The notes under the pieces were generated by a model, which was not told the origin of the DNA, did no database searches, and was given only the letters and a program-made list of their open reading frames with translations. Position numbers and translations under genes: made by a program. DNA of 64,000 bases from Hyaloscypha bicolor E (lineage: Eukaryota; Ascomycota; Leotiomycetes; Helotiales; Hyaloscyphaceae), in NCBI RefSeq assembly GCF_002865645.1, contig NW_020194708.1, positions 248,001-312,000 on the forward strand, read 5' to 3'. Shown piece after piece: positions 9,991-19,225 of the stretch (position 1 is its first letter; each line of letters starts with the position of its first letter).

Positions 9991-12713
9991 ATGGAGGCTC
10001 CTTCCCAGAAACGGGACATCAATGAGCTCCTGACCACGGGATACTTCAAGACAACGAGGGGCAAGAGCCCGTCGGGGTTTGTGCTTGCTTCTTCTTTATC
10101 GCGCTTGGCTAATATTTCCTTTGCAGAGCTCCTACCTCGAGCAACGCGCACTCATTCCTCGCAGCCTCTCACGATGCCCCCCGCCAGCGCAGTCAAAGTC
10201 GAAACCGAAGCCCTCGCAGACGACTGCCTCCGCCTCCTCAGCCTTTCGTAGAAGACGAGCTGAAATCTCTGGCCAGAGAGTCCTCTGCTTCTATAATTCC
10301 CTCGTACGACCCCCCGCTGCGGGGTATCATCGAGCAAAATCCGATTATACTCGAGGCTGGTGTCACCAAGGACGAGGCTGCCAGATTACAAACACAACCC
10401 TGCCCTGTGGAGAAGGACACAAACCCGGAAAGACGATTCGTATTGATCCCCAAGTCCGATACATACTCTCCGAACGAAGCAGAAGAAGATGAACCGATGC
10501 GGAGGGAAAGGGAGAGTGTGACAAAAGGCAATCCGATCAGTCATTTACGCCCAGAGCCTCCAAGGCAGGAGGAAAGAAGGGATACAGGACGCCCACCTAT
10601 CGAGAGACGAAGAAGCCGGCAAGACCTGCCATCTCTCGAGACAAAAATCCCCAGAGAAATACCGCCACAATACCGCCGAAGCACCTCTGCTTACGCTTCG
10701 AGTCCCAGAGATAATGATCGGATTCCCCAACCTAGCCCCTTTCGGAAGTCAGAATCTCTACTGCTGTCACCAGAGATTGCCAGGGGGAGCAAGGATTATT
10801 TCGGACAACCTCTCTCGCGCCATGACAGCCATGGTGCGCGAACTCCCACTCATGTTGCAGACAAGCGGGCCAGCGGGGGGAGTTACTCGGCCCGTCCCGT
10901 AACACCCACATCCGAGAAACGCCCCCATGGCGAGTCTGGCACTCGATCAAGGAGAAATACAGGGGAAAAGATGACGAGGCCCCAGCAGTTGTCGGCAGAG
11001 TTTAGTGACAAAAGATCGGAGAGACAACATTCGCCGAATTCGGCTCGCTCATCAAGGTCTTCAAACCAGTCCGCGAGGCGGTACTACAGCAGTAGTGAAG
11101 ATGATATCGCTGATAGTGGCTCGGACAGAGAACGCAGACGGCGTGGGGACACCGGCAATGGGCATGACAGACGCCGTCGATCTCCGTCCAGATCTAATAG
11201 GTCGTCAATTGAGGTCAAACCTCTGTCTGTGACATCCCCACTACTACCTTCACCGAAAGTCTCACCAAGCCAGATACAAAGAGGAGACCCATTTGAGAGG
11301 AGTGAAATATTTCCAAGGGATCCACGAAACAGAAGGAAAGATCAGAACGATTCGCGAGATGTGTCTCCCTTCTCTCCTGCAGAGGATGCTCCACGTGCAG
11401 ACCGACTGAACCCCATTGATCCTCGACCTTCCAAGTCTCGCCAGCCAAGTGCAGGCCCTTCTACAAAGGCACCGGCGCCGCCTCCGCACTTAGTTCCGAT
11501 TCCAATACCTTCCAATATCGGTCTTCAATCACCTGGTGATACGAGAAAGACACCCACATATGCATCTTTTGACGATAAGACACCTGCTGCGTCTATGCCT
11601 CCGCCGACAGCGCCGTACTGGCAGCCGCCACCATTCCAACCAGGCAACCTTGAAAAGCCGGTTGGCTCTTATCGCCGATTCTCAGAAGATATTGAGAGAG
11701 GCAGCGTTGCACCATTGCCTTCTTGTCCTAGAATAGCCCCCAGTCAAGGACGAACTGACTGGCTTACCTTGCCTCACTGTCCACGCTTCGACATCTGTCC
11801 TTCTTGCTTCAACTCAATCATAGCTCCGACAGAATTCCGGCATCTCTTTATCCCATCACCTCGTCGCTCTCCAGATACCGAAGTCCTCTGCGACTTTGGG
11901 AGCTCGCCGTGGTATCGAATCGCGTGGCTGCTGACACTAAAGGAGAAACGTAGAGATCTGAAGCTATTCTACGGACTCGCTGACATCGCTACGAAAGTCC
12001 AGCCCTGTCTTGGTAAACACGAAGCAGTCCGGCAATGGCATTCCATCATTGATCCTAAGACACGGGCACCTGTTCCGGGCTTCAGTGTCTGCTACAGCTG
12101 CGTCAAGAGCGTCGAGACACTTCTTCCAGCACTTCGAAAAATTTTCGTCCAAGTAGATTCCCACAGATCGACAACAGGCCCTCGCGTCTGCAGCTTGAGA
12201 TTCGACAGCAAGCGCTTCATCGAGTATTTCGACGCTCTCGAAACGACAGCAGACAGAGCAGACTACGACGACCGCGATCCCGATATGCGAGACGTTGCAA
12301 GCCTCGCTCGCAGAATGGCAAGCATGCCCGAATGCCAACACGACAAAGAGCTCATCGACCGCAAATGGCATATCATCACCCAGCTACCTGAGTTCACCGT
12401 CTGCGAAGAATGTTTCGACGATGTCGTGGAGCCGGAACTGGAAGAGCGGAAAGCAATTCCTCTCTTGTTCAAGCAGACGTTACAGCGGATCCCGAAGGCG
12501 AGCTGTCAATTGTATAGTACGAAGATGAGGGGGATCTTTAGGTTGGCAGTTGATAGTGATGATTACAAGTTGTTGGCGGCGAAGGCGAGGGAGCGAAAAA
12601 CACTTGAGTTGGCTTACAAGGCGAACGTTGCGGAGTTGAGGAGGAGTAGGGGGGGTCCGATTATTGAGAATGAGATGAGGCGGATCGCGGAGGAGTGGAA
12701 GAAATGGGAATAG
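9991..12713 (+). CDS. disordered Ser/Arg-rich protein with three-fold cysteine module, function unknown
   Basis: 890-residue protein. Exons 9991-10076 and 10127-12713; the 50-nt intron (10077-10126) joins GKSPSG to APTSSNAHSF in frame. It starts MEAPSQKRDINELLTTGYF. Roughly the first 560 residues are low-complexity and rich in Ser, Arg and Pro, with many RS/SR and RRR stretches, so disordered and probably nuclear. The last third is globular. It holds three related cysteine units, each with a Trp or Pro lead-in followed by FxxCxxCF/V: HCPRFDICPSCF, then PGFSVCYSC, then LPEFTVCEECF, with further Cys/His (CLGKH, ECQHD) between them. These pairs could bind zinc. I cannot assign the protein to a named family; it resembles proteins loosely labelled Ser/Arg-related nuclear matrix in fungal databases. 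Confidence 0.85.
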
Positions 12714-13110
12714 GTTCGGCGCTGGGGCTCTTGGAATCAGGGTAGGAGAAAAGTTTACAGGGTATAGTAAGTATTGTTGGGATAATACAGGAATAAAGAA
12801 TTGGTACTCTGAATTATTTTAAATTTTATGGACTGTTCCGCACTGTAAGTTTGATATTTTCAGTGTCATATTCCCAGTAATGCTAGTAGAGCAACGAGGA
12901 GCAAGATTGATTCAATATCTTTGTGTTCACTTCAAGGGGGCGAAGTCTCCTGGTGTGTGTGAATCCCTATTCTGCCCAAATTCTATGTTCACGCATGCTT
13001 TACCCTGTCCGCCGGCACATAAGAAGAAAGCTCCCAGTTTCCAAAATCCCAACCAGGATTATTCTGCTCCGACCGCACTGAAATTCCACTTGCCAAAGCT
13101 CGTCAACAGT
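12714..13110. other. convergent interval
   Basis: 397 nt between the stop of the cysteine-module gene and the stop of the minus-strand gene. It is AT-rich around 12780-12840, consistent with 3' ends. No coding sequence or structured RNA is visible. Confidence 0.55.
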
Positions 13111-13661
13111 CTACTGAGGTACAGAACTCAACGTCTTCCGCAATCTCTTGCCAGAGACAGCGTTATCATCCACCGCACTCGCGCTCCTCTTCTTTGTCTT
13201 CGCCGGAGTTGCTGTAACAGAAATCAGCTCATGTATCGCTATCTCTACATCCGTAAGGAGAACTTACCCTCAAAATCCAGCGCTGCGTTCTCCGGCTCCC
13301 TTCTCGCAGCATCTTCCTCAAACATCTCCTTCAACCCCTTCAATTTCTCCTCGAGAGCACCAGCCTCTCCTGCCTTTGGCTGGGTGGCTCCTGGGAAGCA
13401 GTTGCGGAGGTGGATGAACTGGATGCGGCAGTACTTTACAGTCTCTTTCTCCTCGGTTGACAGCTCAGGAGAAGCGAGCAGGATATTGAAGGCATCCACG
13501 ACAGAAGTTTTAGTATTGGAGATGGTGTTGTGTGGGATCGAGGTCCTGAAGGCTCCGTTCTTGAAGTTCTGGTCGTGGATGCCTTTTGCGATGGCGTTTT
13601 GGAGGGAGGAGAAGATGGAGGAGGCTTTGTAAGGGGATGGTTTGTGAGTTGGGGTTGACAT
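13111..13661 (-). CDS. unknown small protein, tandem paralogue A
   Basis: 164-residue protein of unknown function. Exons 13268-13661 and 13111-13211, separated by a 56-nt intron (13212-13267) with GTAAGT donor and ACAG acceptor, in phase. The N-terminal half is helical, with the stretch IAKGIHDQNFKNGAFR then VVDAFNILLASPELSTEEKE. The short second exon encodes a basic Lys/Arg-rich tail (TPAKTKKRSAS, then GKRLRKTLSS) resembling a nuclear localisation signal. It is related to the protein encoded at 14169-14879, sharing the GIH..K(N/D)GAF..I..NT motif, the following (D/E)A(F/L)(N/D)IL helix, and an intron just before a T..KTKK tail. No enzyme motif is seen. Confidence 0.8.
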
Positions 13662-14168
13662 CTTGTGGGGTGTTGGGATTCACGAAGCTTCGGCCTTGAG
13701 ATGAAGTCGAATGGTTATCTTGAAATAGGAGCAGAGTTGTGCTTTGATGGAATGTTGTAAGTTGTAGAAGGGGTTGGGCTGGGTCCCTCTGGCTGAAAAT
13801 ACAAACCGTTTGGCCAGAGTGAGGGATTGAAATTTAGGACTGAGATTTAAAAGGACTGAGATTTAAAAGGACTGAGATTTAAAAGGACTGAGATTTAAAA
13901 GGACTGAGATTTAAAAGGACTGAGATTTAAAAGGACTGGTTTAAACATGCGGTTGGGAACGTCTCAAGATCCCGCAGATTCACTTCAATATAAAGGAAGC
14001 ATTTTGCATAGTAAGAGTTGTTACCTTGATTCTATTACCAGCAAGTGCCTGATACAAAATCCACTTGTTCTCAATCCCCGGGGCACCCTACCCAGCCGGA
14101 ACTCGAAAATTCTTAAACCCACATCTGTTGCCAAAGGAAATTGCCCGTGCCTTTCCTTCGAGACTTTT
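13662..14168. other. interval between tandem paralogues
   Basis: 507 nt holding the promoter of paralogue A and the 3' end of paralogue B, plus the 16-bp tandem array listed separately. No other gene is seen. Confidence 0.5.
13836..13940. repeat. 16-bp tandem repeat, six full copies plus one partial
   Basis: The unit aggactgagatttaaa is repeated head-to-tail from 13836 through 13931 with no mismatches, then decays in a seventh copy at 13932. It lies about 175 nt upstream of the paralogue A start codon, so within its likely promoter. Confidence 0.95.
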
Positions 14169-14879
14169 TCACATCAAGCCACCTCCCATAGCTTTGCTCG
14201 AGCCATCTCCAGCGCCCTTATTGTTCTGCGTCGGCTTCTTGGTCTTGACTGTGGAAGCTGCAAATCCCACGTCAGTTATTCTTCGTGACAAATGCTAGAA
14301 GAAGCTCGAACCGTTGTTGGTCATCATTGCCGTGTACTTTGGAAGCTCAGAGCTGTCGGGAGAGAGCGAGAATTGGCCAACAATGTACTTCGTGTCGCCG
14401 TTTTTCGCCGCGTGGGTGAATCTCTGTGTCAGTCTTGCCTGGGGCCTGAGGTAATATTCCGCCTTCCAAGTGCCCATATCATCGCCGTCATCGAGGTTTT
14501 CGGTGTACCAGACTGTACCGTCTGTCTTGACTGTCTCGACGAGGAGCGGAGGGACGTATTGGCCACGAGCATTTGCATCTTTGGCAAAGACCTCCTCGAA
14601 CTTCATGCCGCTTTGTAGAAAATACAGAAAGTTCTCGCCGCTTGATTCCTTCAGTCCTGGTTCCTCCGATTCAACGTAGTATTTTCGGAGGGTGGACAAT
14701 TTGCACTTCTCGTCGTCGGTTGGTAAAGTTGAGCCGATCAAGATATCAAGTGCTTCGACGAAGGGAGTGTTCTGGGAAATCTTCTCTTTGAAAGCACCGT
14801 CCTTGTACGAGAGCTTGTGGATACCGGTCAACATCGAATCTCGCAACCCCTCGAGGTACTTGTTCTTTTCGAATGCCAT
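14169..14879 (-). CDS. unknown protein, tandem paralogue B
   Basis: 218-residue protein. Exons 14312-14879 and 14169-14257. The intron 14258-14311 (54 nt) has a non-optimal GTTCGA donor and a TTTGCAG acceptor, yet frame closes and the second exon encodes TVKTKKPTQ ending GGGLM, matching the second exon of paralogue A in place and character. Without this splice the frame would stop 5 codons later. The first 80 residues align with paralogue A (TGIHKLSYKDGAFKEKI, then FVEALDILIG and LPTDDEKCK). A longer central region (KYYVESEEPG to WYTENLDDGDDMGTWKAEYY) is unique to this copy. A GTAAGT donor at 14969 and an AATGCAG acceptor near 14890 suggest an intron in the 5' UTR, so I start at the first ATG after it. 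Confidence 0.75.
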
Positions 14880-15435
14880 GCTGGCAGCCTGCATTGATTC
14901 TGAGTTAACGTCAGATAGATGTAGCAGAGAAATATTCGGAATAGAAAGAGGGCTTTGATGAAACTTACGCTAGAATAACCGATGAGAGCAGGGGGCTCGT
15001 TTTAGTTGAGTAGTTATAGTTTTGAAATTGTTGTTGAAAGGAAGAGAAGCGAAAGTCAAGTGGAGTCTTGGGTTTGAGGGAACGGGCCGAAACGGGCGCG
15101 TACTAGAAATTGTGAATTCACCTGGGTGGAAATGTGAGGGTGTTCGAGTTTGCGTACCATTAGTCGACCTTGTCCGGCGTTGATTGATCAATAAAGATCT
15201 GAGGATGCAGTTCTGCCTCACCCTCGAAACAAGAGGTTTAAGCTCCGGACCCAAGCAGAGCATATCTACTTTTAAATCAATTGTGCGGAGAGCGTCCTCC
15301 ACTTCTATTGTCTTCGAGGAAAAGCGAGCTTGACATTGGTCGGAGCAACTCGTCAACGTCTCAGTCAGAGTGGGCCAGCAATACTTATTCATACGAGAAC
15401 CACCCCTCAAACTCTCACAAACCGACACGTCTTTT
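14880..15435. other. 5' leader and promoter of paralogue B
   Basis: A probable non-coding exon lies just upstream of 14969; in the frame that would join the gene it carries stops and no ATG. The rest is interval up to the peptidase stop. Short frames here have no family resemblance. Confidence 0.5.
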
Positions 15436-16144
15436 TCACCTGAGCAAACTCTCAGCTAGCACCTGAATGAGTCCCAGTGTAGCCTTTACTCCTTCCTCAA
15501 TATCGCCTTTTTCTGGCAACGGCGGGACATGCATGAACACCACAGGCGCGTCTATCCTCCTCTTCCAAGAGTACTCTAAGCTGGTATAGTACACAAAGCC
15601 ACACACATAATTCCCAACATCATCGGAAGTCCTCAAGTTTACATCCTTTCCAACCTGGGCACGCCACTTCACTAAAACATCTTCAAGATCAAACGATGAT
15701 TCTAAATGTGGAGGACTCATTCCCCACGCTTTCTTAGTCTCGCTTTTGTTGAACACCTTTCGATCGTTGTCTGGATATTGATTATATCCATCTCTCTCAG
15801 CTCCTTTCTCGATTGCGAAATATGTTCTCTCAACTGCAAGGCCGATGTGGACCACGACATCTGGTTTATGTTCCTCGAGAAGCTTTGGAGCGACGTCATA
15901 CAAGTAGTGATACGACGCTTTTGGCGCTTCTGGTGGCGTAATGATTTGGATATTCAGCCAATTGTGGTTAAGGGTAGAGGGCAAGTGGGAGACAATCTCC
16001 CACGATGGGTTGATTTTGATGTCTTGAAATGCCTTACGTTCATTAACCTCGCAACCTTTGGTAAGATGAAAAGTACAAGATACTGACCCCAAAGCCAGTT
16101 ACATGAACTGTCACTTTGTTTTCGTCCCCGTCCTCTTCCGTCAT
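15436..16144 (-). CDS. pyroglutamyl peptidase I (pyrrolidone-carboxylate peptidase, family C15)
   Basis: 217-residue cytosolic cysteine peptidase that removes N-terminal pyroglutamate. Exons 16088-16144 and 15436-16032; the 55-nt intron (16033-16087) splits the family motif so that spliced protein reads VTGFGAFQDIKINPSWEIV, the expected VTGFGPF..NPSW start. The active-site regions are visible: VVHIGLAVERTYFAIEKGAERDGY around the catalytic Glu, the Cys in DDVGNYVCGFVYY, and the His in VVFMHVPPLP. Length fits the family (about 210-230). It is divergent from the BMT6 gene, with start codons 363 nt apart. Confidence 0.93.
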
Positions 16145-16507
16145 TCTCGGAGAATTAAGAGTCAGGAGACTCACACAAGATTGCTTCGTGACGGCCTGGA
16201 AGAAATACGTGAGAGCAGTTTGTTTTAAGTTTTGGGTTTAGGACTGAATCTATGATCTTGGAAAAGTGTTTAATCAATGAAGGAATCAATCGAGAGGGAG
16301 TGAGGTGGAGCCTGACACAGGGGCTGTAAGCGGCCGCTGCTAGGCCTGTTACGGGCTAGCGCGGTGGTGGACATCCTAGATTTTCTCCTCCTCCCAAATA
16401 TACCAACAGAAAGTATTGAAAACACCTGCATCCAACAACAGAAGCCGAAGTCACAAGAAGCCAGAAAAGCCATTAGCGATACAACGTTTTTTTGACTTAG
16501 CTCCACC
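16145..16507. promoter_or_regulatory. bidirectional promoter interval
   Basis: 363 nt between the divergent starts of pyroglutamyl peptidase and BMT6. No coding sequence. Individual factor sites cannot be assigned with confidence. Confidence 0.45.
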
Positions 16508-17779
16508 ATGAGCAAATACGTCCGGCAAGAGAAATCTCAGCGAAAGCACCCTATCATCTCAAGCTCCACCTCCATCATAAAAGCCCCTGTGGTTCCGACA
16601 GCTCCAAAGGAGCGTCCAGGATGGAAGGGACCTGGCTTCACCAAGAAGGCACGGAAACAACCTCCTCCTGCCCCAACCCCGTCAACATCCACAGTTCTAA
16701 ATTTTCAGCACAATGACCTCCCAATCGAGCTCCAACAATTGCTTCTAAACATATTCCGGACAGCATTTCCAATTTGTCAAGACTACAGCGCGTTGAAACC
16801 GACATTGCGGGAAATTAAGGAAGCGCTCTTTGAAAGAGACTTTGAGCGAGCATTGGGACGTCTGGACTGGATGGAAGCGTACGTCGTGAGATGGAGTCCG
16901 AGTCGGGCGCTGTGTTATGCGGCTGTTCTTTTGGGGGTGTTTGAAGAGTTCGGGGAAGAACTGTGGGTCCAGAGTATGTTTCAAGGTCCAGAAAGCGACA
17001 TTCAAAGGCCTTCCAAATCTCCTGGGCCGACTCCACGTCCCTTGAAAGCTGTTTGCTTTGGAGGCGGAGCTGCTGAAATTATGGCTTTCGGGGCTATCCT
17101 ACGACATATCTTGACCACGGAATCAGCCTCAGGCTCAAACGGTACGAATTCTCTCTCGAGATCGGAGTTTCACCGCCCGGTACTACAGCTCCAAGTCGTC
17201 AATTCAGCAAATTGGACACCCATAATAAACTCGTTACGGTCCGGACTCACGACACCACCTACACTCTCCAAATACGCAAGTGCGAGCGCTCAAGCAAACA
17301 ACGCGCCCTTCCTCTCCCCTGACGTTCTCAATATTTCCTTGCAACGGTGCAGCCTCCTTGAAGCAAGCCAGGAAGATCTTGACTGTATGGTCGGTGGAAA
17401 AGCGGTGCTCATCACAGTCTTCTTCTCAATCAGCGACCTTTGGGCCTTATCTGTTGTGAAATTCACGGCGTTCCTCCTCAAATTGACACTTGCAACCCCA
17501 AAGGACTCCTTGCTCTTGATAATAGATGGGCTCGATTCATCTGCAGAAATTACACTGGAGAAGGATGATCAAGGCAAAGAGAGGAAGGCATATCCGATGC
17601 ATTACCTGCTAGACATGGTCTTACTGGAGAAGCAGCTTCTAAGTTTAATGGATAACAAGCCGGCTTGGGAAAAGCTGCTTGAAGACCAGAGCAGGTTGTT
17701 CAGGGTAGCGGGGCAACTCAAGTATTCCATCGGTCTTGAGAATATCAAGTTCCAAGTGCATTTATTCAGGAAGCTATGA
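16508..17779 (+). CDS. BMT6: 25S rRNA (uridine-N3)-methyltransferase, BMT6 type
   Basis: Single-exon 423-residue protein. The family methylates a uridine of large-subunit rRNA at N3 in the nucleolus. The N-terminus is basic (KERPGWKGPGFTKKARK) followed by a Pro-rich linker. A helical block has the family phrase YVVRWSPSRALCYAAVL. The SAM-binding motif is VCFGGGAAEIMAFGAILRH near residues 180-198. The distal fold includes ALSVVKFTAFLLKLTL and LLLIIDGLDSSAEI, and the end GLENIKFQVHLFRKL matches the family C-terminus. The ATG at 16508 is the first of the frame. Assignment rests on this motif order. Confidence 0.88.
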   Translation: MSKYVRQEKSQRKHPIISSSTSIIKAPVVPTAPKERPGWKGPGFTKKARKQPPPAPTPSTSTVLNFQHNDLPIELQQLLLNIFRTAFPICQDYSALKPTLREIKEALFERDFERALGRLDWMEAYVVRWSPSRALCYAAVLLGVFEEFGEELWVQSMFQGPESDIQRPSKSPGPTPRPLKAVCFGGGAAEIMAFGAILRHILTTESASGSNGTNSLSRSEFHRPVLQLQVVNSANWTPIINSLRSGLTTPPTLSKYASASAQANNAPFLSPDVLNISLQRCSLLEASQEDLDCMVGGKAVLITVFFSISDLWALSVVKFTAFLLKLTLATPKDSLLLIIDGLDSSAEITLEKDDQGKERKAYPMHYLLDMVLLEKQLLSLMDNKPAWEKLLEDQSRLFRVAGQLKYSIGLENIKFQVHLFRKL

Positions 17780-19225
17780 GTGATAGAACAGGTCATGGGG
17801 CGACGGTCTTACGATTAGAGTCAAGAAACCGGAGACATTTAAGCAACCCAATGCACATCAATCCTGGAATTGCAAGAAGGAGAGTAAGAGGCTGAAATCG
17901 GTGAAGTTGGGGAGGAGTCCCTGAAGCGATGGTCCACACATCCAGCAGGGATGGTACAGAACCCTGCCAGCGATTCCGAAGTGGGATGGTGGCAACAGTG
18001 AGATTTCTCGATATCTGCCCCCAACTTTTCCCACCACTTTCACTTACCAAGTTGAACACCAATGCAGAAGTCCCATGCTTATCATAGTTACACATGCGGT
18101 GTGACTTGTATGTATCGTGAGCTGGATGCATGCGCCATTCTTCTCGACCTTCGCAAAGGACAGGACTGTTCTTCCAACACGAGAGTTTGTAGTCAGATTG
18201 CCTGATTTATACTTTAAGCCTGCAGCCACTCAGGCTTCTCCAAATTGCCAGTAAATCATATCTAGCTCCTTCCATTATCCAGCGTCCCGAAAGGGCGAAG
18301 TTTCGCCTTATACCCCTGTAGTAATGCCGCAATAGTAATGCCGACAACCTTAAAAAACCACCTGGCGCCTCCCCCACGGCGCCGATGTGGACAGAACAAT
18401 GTATGAGTTAACGCTACTCGGCGGCCGAAATACTATCAAGGGATAGATGCCAGGGTACTCGTATAAGTAGGTGTACATAATATCCCTTCTTCGTATATTG
18501 CCAGTTTCTCAGACGGCAGGGGTTCGGTTTTGACATCAGGGTTTCCAAGCGGGAGCACCCATATGCGCATCAAGTCTTCTGCTTTATACTTCCATCTTGC
18601 ATCTTCACATGAGGACATATGGAATTTCCATGCATAATAAATAATGCATATTGCTAGGCCTTGAATCGTGCTCTCCGTCTGTGAGTATTTGCGTCGTGAA
18701 TCTCGCTTCTGCACAAGTCTGCCCCCATCTCGTATCACTACCTTCCTGTCTGGGAATCCCATGCATCTCAGCGACTAACAACGCATCAACGGTCTTCCTT
18801 ATTGTCTCTCAGCTATTGAATGACAATGGATAGTCGTCGCACAAAGTCGCCGTCCTATTTGGGGCCTTTCCACAATTTCCACAAACATCGCCACTCAGGT
18901 CCTCTCAGTCAACCCTCTTTACGGTGCGCTCTGGATGCTATTCCATGCCAAGTATATGCAGCAGTGTCATCGTTTACTTTCCTCGTCTCTTGGACGGGAA
19001 GGCAGAAGGTTATCGGATTACTGACAGCGGCCATTCAAAACGACTACAGTCAGGGAATTTAGCTGCGAGTTATAAGAGCAAACGCTTCACAGAAGAGAGT
19101 CGCCCTCGATCCATTGAGGCAGTTCAGGCTTATACACAAGACTACCTAGTAGGCCACGGATCATGTCCGTGCTTTTCGGTCGCCTGAAATCGTTACTGTT
19201 GTTCACAATTTCTGTTTTGCGAACC
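17780..19225. other. 1.4-kb interval without a supported gene
   Basis: Only short overlapping frames; none has a recognisable motif or splice-consistent extension. The last few hundred bases are the likely promoter region of the broken subtilase. Confidence 0.5.
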
